A stretch of DNA of 64,000 nucleotides from Diogma glabrata (Eukaryota; Arthropoda; Insecta; Diptera; Cylindrotomidae): positions 162,166,002 through 162,230,001 of the forward strand of contig OY856188.1 of NCBI GenBank assembly GCA_963693315.1. The letters run 5' to 3'. Positions 23,586 to 33,711 of this stretch are shown here, piece after piece (position 1 is the first letter of the stretch; every line of letters begins with the position of its first letter). A program made the translations under genes and the position numbers. The notes beneath the pieces were generated by a model. That model was not told the origin of the DNA. It was given only the letters and a program-made list of their open reading frames with translations, and did not search any database.

Positions 23586-23700
23586 CGCGTGGTAAAAACG
23601 TTTTTGCGTGCCTGAACTTATTCCACCCGACACTATCGCGTCTCGTGGACAAACCGTTCAGTCACGCAAAAAGAGACGTTTTCACCACTTGTATAAAAAT
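23586..23700. repeat. Short inverted repeat in a GC-richer patch
   Basis: gtggtaaaaacgtttttgcg at 23589 is matched in reverse complement by cacgcaaaaagagacgtttt near 23662-23685. The short open frame across it (23608-23793) has no recognisable domain. Confidence 0.6.
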
Positions 23701-23911
23701 CTGCTATTTCTCGCGGGTTACATATTTTGCAACACGCTTTGGATTAATATCGTTTCCGATTTCTATATTTTTAAACCCTTTTCATATTCTTAAAATTTAA
23801 ATGTAATGCAAATTTAAACGTAAATGTAATATGAATACGTTACAGTTTTTAGTGTTTCTTTTTTTTTAATTAATTTTAAACAACTTAAATCTTTCAACAT
23901 ATAACAATAAA

Positions 23912-24165
23912 TTATGAAGGGGCTGAAATCTCACAGCTCTGAGATATCAAGATCTCGGTCTCGGTTAAGGAGTTCGATATAGTTTTTGGCAAAAAAACTT
24001 TTATGATGACATGACAATGGTTTTACTTGTGGGCAGCGATGTATATCAAACATAACTCTTTGTTAAAGTACATGCATTTTTTATCTCTATTTAGAAGTTT
24101 ATTACAAAACTAACACGAAACATCAATACGTTGCCGGAAAATTTTAACAGATCATAAATTAACAT
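23912..24165 (-). repeat. Repeat K (copy 2)
   Basis: Reverse complement of 11576-11815; see that entry. Followed by about 80 bp of unrelated sequence and then the minisatellite. Confidence 0.75.
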
Positions 24166-24244
24166 AATTTAGTGAAAAGATGATACAATCAGCAAACTAC
24201 TCAAAAACCTCTCCATTTAGCGTTTCGAGAAAGTATTACATGAT

Positions 24245-24515
24245 CAAAAATTCATATTTCTTTCAAAATTCCAAAAATATTGTAAAAATTAAATAAAATC
24301 AAAAATTAAACTTTTTCAAAATTCTAAAAATGTTCCAAAAATTATTACAAAATCAAAGATTGAATCTTTTTTCAAAAATTCTAAAATTATTGCAAAAATT
24401 CATAATTCACAAATTCAAAAATTCAAACTTTTTCAAAAATTCATAAAAATATTGCAAAAATTATAAAAAAATCAAAAAACAAAGTTTTTTCAAAATTCCA
24501 AAAATGTTTTGGCTT
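24245..24515. repeat. A/T minisatellite, isolated arm fragment
   Basis: Same degenerate unit as 1016-1440 (caaaattctaaaaatgttcc, aaaaattattacaaaatc), in the same orientation. It lacks the neighbouring 130-bp units. Confidence 0.8.
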
Positions 24516-25680
24516 TTTTTCAGCATCTTTATTCACTCTACGGCGTACAATAATGAAGTGATTATAATGAAACTTATGAAAAAGTTTCAATTGGTGTGAG
24601 AAGATACTTATAAATTTTGAAACATATCGATCAACGTGGCGCGGGACCCACCGTACAACTGCTGACTTTTCACACTTTGTTTATAACGTTTGTTGGGAGC
24701 ATACAAACTTCGTTCATTAATCGATTTTGATGCTACTTTGGTTAAAGATGAAAATTTAAAGTACAAAATACTGATTAGTTTTTAGACAATATTAGGATAA
24801 GTGAAGCACCTATTTTTTTAAACTTAAATAACTTCAGTTCCTGAATACTAATTTCGATTAAACATGACACATATTCTTGGAGTACGGTTTGTAACAGTTC
24901 TGCATTTCCACTTCCGGTTTTTCATTTCCAACACTTGGTTTTTCTTTTTCTAATCGTACAGCAGAATTTTTGTCTATTGGGTGGGATACTGCAGCTCTTT
25001 TAATGTTTTTATAATTGAAACTACGCGAAATCTATAACATCAGTAAGTTATTAACTGAAGTATTTGATATACATATATTAGCTCATTATATATCCAGAAC
25101 ATTTTGTTTCCAGAGCGGTGGTTATGATAGTCTATGCTATTCATCAGCGTCGCAATATTTTTTTAAAATTGCCACATTTTTGCTGGAAAAGCTTAAACCT
25201 ATATCAGAAACATTTAGTTAACCTTATGTTCCTAAATATGAAAAACATGAATTTGTTTGTTTTCTATTTATTTTATTGTTCTAAAATCTATTTAGCTTTA
25301 ATGTTCTCCATTTCATACCTTGTTATTCATTGCGACAGGTGCTGATAAGTATTGTTAAGATTAAGTGTTTAACCTTAAAATTTTCGCGAATGTAAAAATT
25401 AGGATAAACATATTTTTACAATATAATTCATTTATTTCAACATTTTGATATATAAAAAAGATTTAACGAAAACAATTTCTTAGGGTAGAAGTTGAAATGA
25501 AGTATAACAACCAACAAATAAAAGTAAACGAATGTTAAATAATTGATGATTTCACGAATCATGAAGATATTCATGTTTTATTGTATGTATAATAGATATT
25601 TATTCAAAACTATTTAGGGCTTTTAAAATATTTTTAATTTACTTGATTTTAATTTAAATAAGTTTTGAATTGCTAGGGTT
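24516..25680. other. Non-coding AT-rich stretch
   Basis: No gene or named repeat recognised. The open frames at 25015-25345 have no motifs. Confidence 0.4.
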
Positions 25681-25689
25681 TTATGTGAG

Positions 25690-25765
25690 CACTGAAACTC
25701 AAGTAATTAGGAAAATAATTTGAATTTTTCAATTCGAAGGTATATTTTGGCAGACACGCTATTTC
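25690..25765 (-). mobile_element. Fragment of the SINE seen at 31177 and 46450
   Basis: Contains aaactcaagtaattagg, tttcaattcgaaggtat and ggcagacacgc in the order found in the 31177-31351 copy. The middle of the SINE (the B-box part) is missing. Confidence 0.6.
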
Positions 25766-25884
25766 ACTACGTCACTGAGGCGATTGTATCAGTTATCTAA
25801 TTAAGTTGAGATTTTCAATCATCGTTAGATATTTCTTGTTTTATTCAATTTTCAATTCTCCTGAATTTCCTAGTTCGACCTTAA

Positions 25885-25940
25885 CTCCACAAACATGTTT
25901 AGTGTTAACTGTTGTAAATTATAAATCAACGTTTCTAGTT
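25885..25940 (-). mobile_element. LINE A 3' UTR fragment
   Basis: acatgtttagtgttaact, then taaattataaatcaacgt, matches the end of the LINE A copies at 33735-33785 and 51725-51775. It is only tens of bases, so it is a minimal 5'-truncated insertion or a relic. Confidence 0.5.
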
Positions 25941-26013
25941 TTTGAGCACATGCACGTTTATATAATGCAATATCACGTTTATATAAAACCATTTTTTTCA
26001 TCGGCGTTTATGC

Positions 26014-28440
26014 TCATTGTAGAAGCGTTACCAGGCCCATCCGCTTTGAATATTCACCACGGTCATTCGCAACAGCGACATAATTACCGTGGCAGCCGAC
26101 TTTTTTAAGGTCCTTTATTACGTCGGTCTCCCATTGTAGTCGTGGTCTACCTCGCGGTCGCCCATTCCCTGGGGTACTAACGTACATTTTTCTAATCATT
26201 CCACACTGTGAATCAGCTCGTAGAACATGCCGAAACCAAGCAATTCTATTAGAACGGATGCAACCTATTATATCAGGACCCTGAAGAAGGTCTCTGATCT
26301 CAAAGTTATACGGGGTTCTATACTCTCCATCGTCTGTCTTAAGTGGAACAAAAATGTAAAGCTCAAATACAAATAAATGTGATTCGTCATTTTGTGTAAG
26401 GGTCCACGTTTGTGACCCATACATCACAACCTGTCTAATCAACGTCTTGTATAACTTGAGTTTTTTGTTAGTTGATACATATCCAAGTTGATATATCCAA
26501 GAAGAGGCTTAATTGAGTGGAAAGTTCGATTACCTGCAGCGATTCGAGCTTTTATATCTGCAAGTATGCTGTTGTTTGAATCAAACATGGATCCCAAATA
26601 TTTAAAAGATTCAACTCGCTTAATTCGTTCATCGCCGCACATCAAATCTTTCTTCTCGGCCTCTCTTGAAACATTCATATGTTTGGTTTTATCAAAGTTT
26701 ATTTGCAGACCAATTTTTCTAGCACCACTCTCAAGCAACTTGAAAGTCTCACTCATAACAGCTTCACTTCGGTCGAGGATGACAACATCATCAGCGTAAG
26801 CGGACTGAGTTATTGACAAGATATTGTTGTTAGTCGGTAGTTTCTTTTGACGGCACACATATTCCAAGGCTAAATTAAAAAGTAAAGGAAAGATAGCATC
26901 ACCTTGTCTTAAACCGGAGTCGACTTTAAAAAACTTTGATATTTCGTTCTCTACTCGTACACAGCATTGAGAGTTCTGTACTGTCATTTTGCAAATTGAT
27001 GCCAGTTGCCAGGAATTTCAATTGACACCAGAGCACACCATAGAGTCTCTCGTTCGAGAGAGCCGTGGGCCTGCCTGAAATCGATGAAGAGTTGGTGCAC
27101 AGGTACGTTGAAGGCACTTTTCTAAAATCATCCTTATCGAGAAAAGTGCATCTGTGGTACCTCGGCCTCACCGAAAGCCACACCGATATTCTCCAAACAA
27201 TTGTTCAGTAAAAGGATTGATTTTGGCTAGCAAAATGTATGAAAAGATCTTATATGCTGTGCAGAGGAGAGCGATACCTCTGTAGTTTGCACATTGTATG
27301 CGATTACCTTTTTTATGGATTGGTATCAGCATAGCTGTGTTCCAGTCCTGTGCCATGTTTTCAGTCCTCCAGATCAATTGAACAAGTTTAAACAATAATA
27401 AGGATAGTTTCACCACCATGTACAATCATTTCGGATATTATATCGTCGATACCAGGTGTTTTATTGCGTTTTAATTTTGACAGCGCCGCTTCGAATTCCT
27501 CTTTGGTTGGTTCGTCCACATGTACCTTTAACGCACGAATAAGCTTTGCTCGTCGCCCGACTTGTTGCTGGTCACTTAAGTTGAGAAGATTTTCAAAATA
27601 AGCGGCCAAAGTATCTAATATATTTTTAAGGAATACTTGTAGCTTCCCATCTTCGTTTTGAATACCAGTCGATCTAGTTTGAGGGCCCTTCTTTAAGGTT
27701 TTAACCTGTTGAAAGAAGTTACGCGATTGATGTTCCTTTTAATCTCCTCACACTGTCTCTTCCACCATTCTCTCTTCATTCGTCTACATAGCTTTGTAAC
27801 GGTTTGTCTTGCCAGTTTATAGTTCTCCTTCGTGGACCTGGTGTTGCGTCCTTGTAGACACTTCAGATAGCAATCTCTTTTGTATTGAATAGCGTCAAGA
27901 CATGCTAGATCCATCCATGGCTTCTGGGAGTGGTTCTGTGGTCGTCCAAGTATTCCCTCAGCAGCGTTTAAAACAGCATCTCTGAGCAAATACCATGACT
28001 TATCGACGTCTCCATTAATGGTTTCTGATTTCTCCAATGTTTCAGCAATATGGTTTTGATATCTCTCTTATGTTTCAGCATTCTTTAATAATGAGATGTT
28101 AAAACTTTTCCATTGAGTGAATTTTGGGATGCTTGGATTTGGGAAATGGAACCTTATTTTAGCACATACAAGAAAGTGGTCACTTCCAATGTATGCACCT
28201 CTAAAGGATCGCTCCTTCATTCAATTCAGTGAGACCCAAGTCTGCTTATGAATCGATCGATGCGGAAAGAACGTACTGGCAATCCTCAAATTATTTGATA
28301 ATGCAAACTCAGTCATTCTCTCACCATTATCATTCGAATTCAAATGCAGGCTGTTGGGACCCACCACATTTCCATAAGGTATATCTTTTCCAACCTGACC
28401 ATTAAAGTCACCAAGAACCATAATGAAGTCGCGTGCTATG
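26014..28440 (-). pseudogene. LINE D endonuclease/reverse transcriptase, multiply frameshifted
   Basis: An ORF2-type protein of a non-LTR retrotransposon, which nicks target DNA and primes reverse transcription there. From 5' to 3' on the minus strand: endonuclease piece VLGDFNGQVGKD ... NDNGERMTEFA ... FFPHRSIHKQTWVS (28221-28440); linker (27693-28037); RT fingers KRNKTPGIDDI (27388-27609); ANYRGIALL (27168-27425); palm SGLRQGDAIFPLLFNLALE and the catalytic YADD in QSAYADDVVIL (26439-26987); C-terminal YGSQTWTLT ... GRPRGRPRLQW (26014-26442). The pieces lie in different frames. The style is that of the insect RTE/R4-like 'endonuclease-reverse transcriptase' proteins; the exact clade is not resolved. 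The 5' end is truncated at a short 9-bp repeat. Confidence 0.85.
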
Positions 28441-28478
28441 TAGAATATGTAGAATATGTAGAATATGTAGAATATAAA
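28436..28478. repeat. 9-bp tandem repeat (gtagaatat) x 4
   Basis: Four consecutive units of tagaatatg sit exactly at the 5' break of LINE D. Confidence 0.9.
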
Positions 28479-28559
28479 ACAATACCTCACCAAATAAATA
28501 AAAGTTAGTTTTTCATCACTAGAGTTTAAAATACGCAAGTAAAACATTTCGAAGAGGAT

Positions 28560-29425
28560 CTATAGCTCAGAATAAATCAAACATAAATGATAGGATAAAT
28601 ATTATTATTAAGCATAAATGAGCTCAAAACAAGCATAAATGAAAAATAAATTTCATCTCAACTTTTAACTACATAAGTTTTTGTTTAAGTCTTTTTACAT
28701 TGCATTTTAAACTTATACAAAAATTCCACAAAAAAAATGGAAGAATAAGGAAGCTAAAAACCTTTCTTAATTTCAAAAAATAATTTCAAATAAATCTCTA
28801 CGTAACTATACTAGTATAAAATTTAAAATGCTTTGAGTAGATTTCAGTTATATCTGCTGAAAGAATCTTTAGAAATCTCGCCAACATGTTCAAAAACAAA
28901 ATATTTAAAAAACATAAAGTAAAATTTCCAATATTTCAACAAGAAAAACCCTTGTTGTTATTGAGTTTACTTTTTAATTAAATTGTGAGCAAAACTTATT
29001 TTTTTTATCCATATAGATTTTTTTGTGTCATCTATCACAGTGACTATCTCCTTTAACCTACACCCCACTATGTTACTTATTTAACATTGACTATAACTAT
29101 TTACAGTCGCTGATAAATAAATCAAGAGCCGGCGGCATTAAATGTTGACTATGTGGACAAACTACCCCTAGGCCCTTAAAACCAAAAAAACACACTGGCT
29201 TTTAGCCATTTCATAACTCAGTAAACTTAATTTCAATCAAAAAATTCGGTTTTGTATGAACTATAGTCTTAAAATATTCAGTGTTTGCACACTTTTTCCT
29301 CTGTCTTTTCTCTGCACATATACAAACAAATATTGGTAATCAATTTTCCACCCGCTTTTCATTAAGCGTTTTGTCTCAAATTTATGAAAAAAAAATATAA
29401 TAATATAAAATTTTAAGGAAGTTTT
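28560..29425. other. Non-coding AT-rich stretch
   Basis: Nothing recognised on either strand. Confidence 0.4.
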
Positions 29426-29430
29426 TTATT

Positions 29431-30137
29431 AAGACTGAATCTAACAAAATATGGTGTGCAATTTATGAAAATTTTTTTTGCTATCCATACAATTGTCGAT
29501 CGATCTACTTTCGAACCGATAAGAACTTTTTACTACACTTTAGAAAAAAATATATCATTCTCATCAGGGCTAGCCGACTAGATACACGCGAGAAAAAGAT
29601 GACCATCTTCACTTGTGTAATTATTCATGATGGAATAACTTCCATCGGAGTGATGTAATATCACAGATAATTCATTGAATTAATTGTAGATAATGTGTCG
29701 ATAGACACAAGTGAAGATGGTCGTCTTCTTCTTGCCGATACAAGTTTGTTATCCAATTCTAACTTGGTTAGAGCATAACAACAATAGTGATCAACTAGAG
29801 AAAGAAATTGACTAAACTTGAATCTAATAAATATATGTTTATGAAAGTTTTTTGTTTTCTTATACTTCGCTAGAGCAGCAGACTAATTTTGGTTTATATA
29901 GCGTTAACTTTTTTTTGGTAGTGTATCTAGTCAGCTAGCCCTGATGAGAATGTTATACTTTTTTTAACGTGTAATAAAAAGTTCTTATCGGTTCGAAACT
30001 AGATCGATCGACAATTGTATGGATAGCAAAAAAATTTTCATAAATTGCACACCATACTTTGTTTGATTCAGTCTTATTGTTATTCATGATGGGATAACTG
30101 CCATCGGAGTGATGTAATATCACAAATAATTCATTGA
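29431..30137. mobile_element. Inverted-repeat element with hammerhead-like core and flanking direct repeats
   Basis: The left arm 29431-29587 (aagactgaatctaac ... gactagatacac) pairs with the right arm 29921-30075. A second inner pair, 29590-29618 and 29702-29732 (acacaagtgaagatgg), is nested inside. A ~60-bp direct repeat (tattcatgatgg ... aattcattgaa) lies at about 29622-29680 and 30078-30137. No coding sequence. The layout resembles inverted PLE terminal repeats, but no PLE coding sequence is present. Confidence 0.65.
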
Positions 30138-30139
30138 AC

Positions 30140-30555
30140 TAAGTTAAGTTTTTTATTTCACAAAACATTTTTAATAATTTTTTTATTTAATTATTAATTA
30201 TTATTATAAGATTTTATTTCAATAAATAAATATAATTTAATTCCAAAATGTATGATGTTTGCAATCAGTTTATTATATGACCAAACTAGAAATTGCCACT
30301 GATTTAACAAAGGTTTACATAAAATTTTGTGGAGGACGTTTCTATGTTCTTTGCTTTTTATTATAAAACCACCTAGGTTATAGCAACCTAGTGTTTTGTG
30401 AATAAAAAAGCGTTTGATATTCTAATGACACCATATACTTGCAACCACCTTAGTAAAATTTTAATAGTTTGCGTACATTTATTTTAATTTAAATTAAAAG
30501 TTCAAAATTAAAGGGATAAAAAATAAATATATTTCAAGTTTGGAGGTAGAAAAAA
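30140..30555. other. Non-coding AT-rich stretch
   Basis: Nothing recognised. Confidence 0.4.
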
Positions 30556-30558
30556 AAT

Positions 30559-30592
30559 GCAGTGTAAAGCTTGCAAGCTTTGCACTGTATTT
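30559..30592. repeat. Near-perfect short palindrome
   Basis: cagtgtaaagcttg is followed at once by caagctttgcactg. The 14-bp arms have one mismatch and no loop. Confidence 0.85.
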
Positions 30593-30599
30593 TTTACAC

Positions 30600-31690
30600 A
30601 TGTTTTATATGTTTCCAAAAGTTCTGAAAATCATGCAAAAATGATAACAAAATCAAATATTGAAACTTTTTTCAGAATTCCAAAAATATTTCAAAACATA
30701 GAATAAAATCAAATATTTAATTTTTTTATTAATTCTAATAATATTCCAAAATTTCTTAAAAATTCAAAAATTCAAACTTTTTCCAAAATTCTAAAAATAT
30801 TGCAAAAATTATAAAAATATGAAAAATGGAAACTTTTTTCAAAATTCCAAAAATTATAATAAAATCAAAAATTTAAAATACTTCAAAATTCTAAAAATAT
30901 TCCAAAAATTCTTACAAAATCAAAAATACAAACTTCTTTCAAAATTTCCAAAAATATTTCAAAAACTATAATAAATTCAAAAATTTCCATGTGACATTTA
31001 CGTCAACTGCTAAATTTTTTTTTCCAAAAAATTGACTAAAAAAATAAATGAAATCATTTTTTTGACATACTTGACAATATTTTTTTGACAAACTTACAAT
31101 GCAATAAAATTCTCAATAATAATAATATCATGATCATTACATTTCATTTCATCCAAATAAATAATTTTATTATTTTGGATTTTTGAGATCAATTAAACTC
31201 AAGTAAGTAAAGAAGTAATTGGAATATTTTCAATTCAAAGGTATGGTTTGAAGTTTTTCAGAAAAAAACTACAATTCACATTTTACGTGTTTCGGATGGG
31301 ATTCGAACCTACCCTCGTCAGTGCCCGGCTCGAATCCGTGGGCAGACACGCAATTTTATTATTTTCTAAAAAAAGAAATAAAAATCATTCTTTTGAAACA
31401 CTTGACATTATTTCTTTGACAAACTTATAATGCCATAATTCTCTATAATAATAATAAAATTTCATGTCATAAAAATAAATAATTTTATTTTTTCCAAAAT
31501 ATTGGGTTAAAAAATAAATCAAAATCTTTTTTTCGACACACTTGACAAGACTTTTTTGACAAACTTATAATGCCATAATTCTCAATAATAATAATAAAAT
31601 TTCATGTCATACAAATAATTAATTTTATATTTTTCCAAAAAATTGGGCAAATAATAAATAAAAATCCTTAAAAAATATATAAAAAAAACA
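30600..31690. repeat. Third arm copy: minisatellite plus 130-bp units
   Basis: Minisatellite 30600-30990, then about four 130-bp units to 31690 (ttgacaaacttataatgccataattctc). Same block order and orientation as 1016-1740. One unit is interrupted by the SINE 31177-31351. No recombinase gene or opposite arm lies next to it. Confidence 0.85.
31177..31351 (-). mobile_element. tRNA-related SINE with perfect 14-bp target duplication
   Basis: The sequence aattttattatttt is duplicated at 31163-31176 and 31352-31365, and the SINE lies exactly between, inside a 130-bp repeat unit. On the minus strand it begins gcgtgtctgcccacgg and carries a perfect pol III B-box-like GGTTCGAATCC near 31300. A clear A box was not found. 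Related sequences lie at 46450-46618 and 25690-25765. A 14-bp duplication fits mobilisation by a LINE. The short open frame crossing it is not a gene. Confidence 0.8.
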
Positions 31691-32045
31691 AAAAACAAAG
31701 ATTTGCGTTCATCAACACCCTAGAACGTATTTTAATAACAAAAAAACCTTATGAAAGTTTTTAAATTTTTTTAAAGTTTTAATGACGTTTAAGGTGCTAA
31801 AAGGTGCCTTAGGATGGTCAAATGTATTAAAAACGGTAAAACACGACAGAGTACAACAGTTCTATTGAATAGCAAATAAGCAACATTGACATATTTAAAA
31901 AAAAAACAATTTTTGTTTAAAACACTATTATTTTTAAAAAAACAATTTGTTTTAAAAACTGTTTTAAACAGTGTTTAAAACTAAAGTGTTTAAAATAAAC
32001 CAACTCTGAGTATGTCTCATTGAAATCTTTAAAATCAACACTATT
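31691..32045. other. Non-coding stretch
   Basis: Near 31703, tttgcgttcatcaacaccc resembles the 3' part of LINE B, but the match is short. Nothing else recognised. Confidence 0.3.
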
Positions 32046-32048
32046 AGA

Positions 32049-32604
32049 CTAAGAGCCCGCGACGGCCAGACCTTCGTTATTTTATAAAAGCTGAAAGTTT
32101 CTCTGCGCATACCCCCACTCAGGTAGGAACGATTAGCCACATATGAAGTTTGGATCATGGTAGCTTTGGCAGGGAGCAGGTAACAAAGGGACCTTCAAAG
32201 TTTCGTGAAAGTATAAAAGGTAATTTTGTTATATATTCTTTGGGGTAGTATTAGAAGTCACGTCACCCATTGCCAGACACTTACTGTCGTTGTAACTCCC
32301 TGCCAGACACCCTTAAACATTATCAATTTGTTAAAGTTTAAGGGTGTCTGGCAGGGGGTTACCACGATAGTAAGTGTCTGGCAATGGGTGACGTGACTTC
32401 TAATAACATCCCGAAGAATATATAAAAGTATGACCTTTTATACTTTCACGAAACTTTGGAGGCCCCTTTGTTACCTGCTCCCTGCCAAAGCCACCATGAT
32501 CCAAACTTCATATGTCGCTAATCGTTCCTACCTGAGTAGGGGGTATGCGCAGAAAAACTTTCAGCTTTTATAAAATAACGAAGGTCTGGTCGTCACGGGC
32601 TCTC
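32049..32604. mobile_element. Near-perfect palindromic foldback element, about 555 bp
   Basis: Arms of about 270 bp (32052-32323 and 32342-32602) match almost base for base around the loop attatcaatttgttaaag. Shared blocks include ccagaccttcgttatttta, ggcagggagcaggtaacaaa and gtcacgtcacccattgcc. The ends read agagcccg and cgggctct. No coding capacity. High arm identity means a recent origin. Confidence 0.9.
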
Positions 32605-33469
32605 GGTCTATATTATCTACAATCTACATAATGCATACAACTTTACAAGATTATTTCAATCTCTTTTTCGAACATTTTTTATTCAAACAATACTGAACTG
32701 ATTTGTTTTATGTACAGAAACAACTTTTTTTTTTATTATTTTAGTTAAAAGCATTTCTCGTAATTTAATTATCTAAGTATTATAAAAACAACAAATAATA
32801 AAATGAAGTGAAAAAGCTACAAAAAAATTCCATTAGAATATTTCTTTTCAAAAAGGAGAATTATTTAAACTGAAATAGGTTAATTTAACTTAAATGAAAG
32901 ATCAAATATTAAAATAATAAAAAAAACTGGAAAACTCAAATTTACTAAATGAGAAAGAAAATAAGCACAAAAAATTATTATTGAAGTAAATATATTAAGA
33001 CAAAAAATTAGATTTTAATTAAATTTCAAATGAACATTTCCATATTTTAGTTTTTAGAAGACAAAAAAACGGTTAATTTTTTCTAACAATCTTAATTTCT
33101 TTCCGTTTCTTTTCATCTCTAGGGTATGTATGATAAAAACAGGTACATATTATCGTTTGATATTTATGTTAATGGTTTGGTTTTGTTGTTAATCTAAAAA
33201 CAAAATTTTGGTTTCTTTTACAAATAAATTAAGTTCTGGATATCAATTATTTAAACAAACGAGGAAAATTTAGTAATTAATATGTTTATCCTGAAGCTGT
33301 TTTCAATACGATTGTGGTTCAGAATTTGACATTTGAATATCTCTATCTATTAAATCTTTGTCCATTAACTCTAAATTACAGTTTGGTCTGAAAGACCTAC
33401 GTATTTGATTCATGTGAAAAATTTTATAATCTTATCTCCATTTCTTTTGTCATTTCTCAAAACTTTGGA
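32605..33469. other. Non-coding AT-rich stretch
   Basis: Nothing recognised. Confidence 0.4.
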
Positions 33470-33490
33470 TCATAAACGAGTCTGAATAAG

Positions 33491-33690
33491 CGAAAAACAA
33501 ATACTTACATAATATCTGTCTGCAGGACGTCCGTGAATCGTGATCGCCGACGAAATTTCGAAAACATTATCACCAATTAAGAAAAATATTGTTGCTAAAG
33601 TTTTTCGTTTAATTCGTACTGCCGAAGGGTTATTTATTTTTTTAGCTTCAAATTCGTTTTCAATACAAGTGTGTTTTTTAAATTTTTTTT
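33491..33690 (-). other. Possible unidentified exon with consensus splice donor
   Basis: On the minus strand an open frame reads NPSAVRIKRKTLATIFFLIG, then DNVFEISSAITIHGRPADRY, followed by a strong donor-like GTAAGTATT. The composition is protein-like and richer than its AT-biased surroundings. Upstream it runs into the poly(A) end of LINE A copy 2 (33712-33728), so its 5' part may be displaced. I do not recognise the family. It could be a host exon cut off by the LINE or a piece of another transposon. Confidence 0.3.
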
Positions 33691-33711
33691 TATTTTGAAA
33701 TCCAAATTGAT

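Noticed and set aside
11236..24515. One giant inverted duplication centred near 16-17 kb (minisatellite, K, E1, satellite on both sides)
   Set aside because: The order of blocks is not mirrored: E1 lies outside K on the left but inside K on the right. Separate insertions explain it better.
25806..26108. 100-codon plus-strand open frame
   Set aside because: It overlaps the LINE A 3' UTR fragment and the antisense of LINE D and has no motif of its own.
31248..31430. 60-codon open frame with GFEPTLVSARLESVGRHAIL
   Set aside because: It is a chance frame through the SINE, including its B box in reverse complement.
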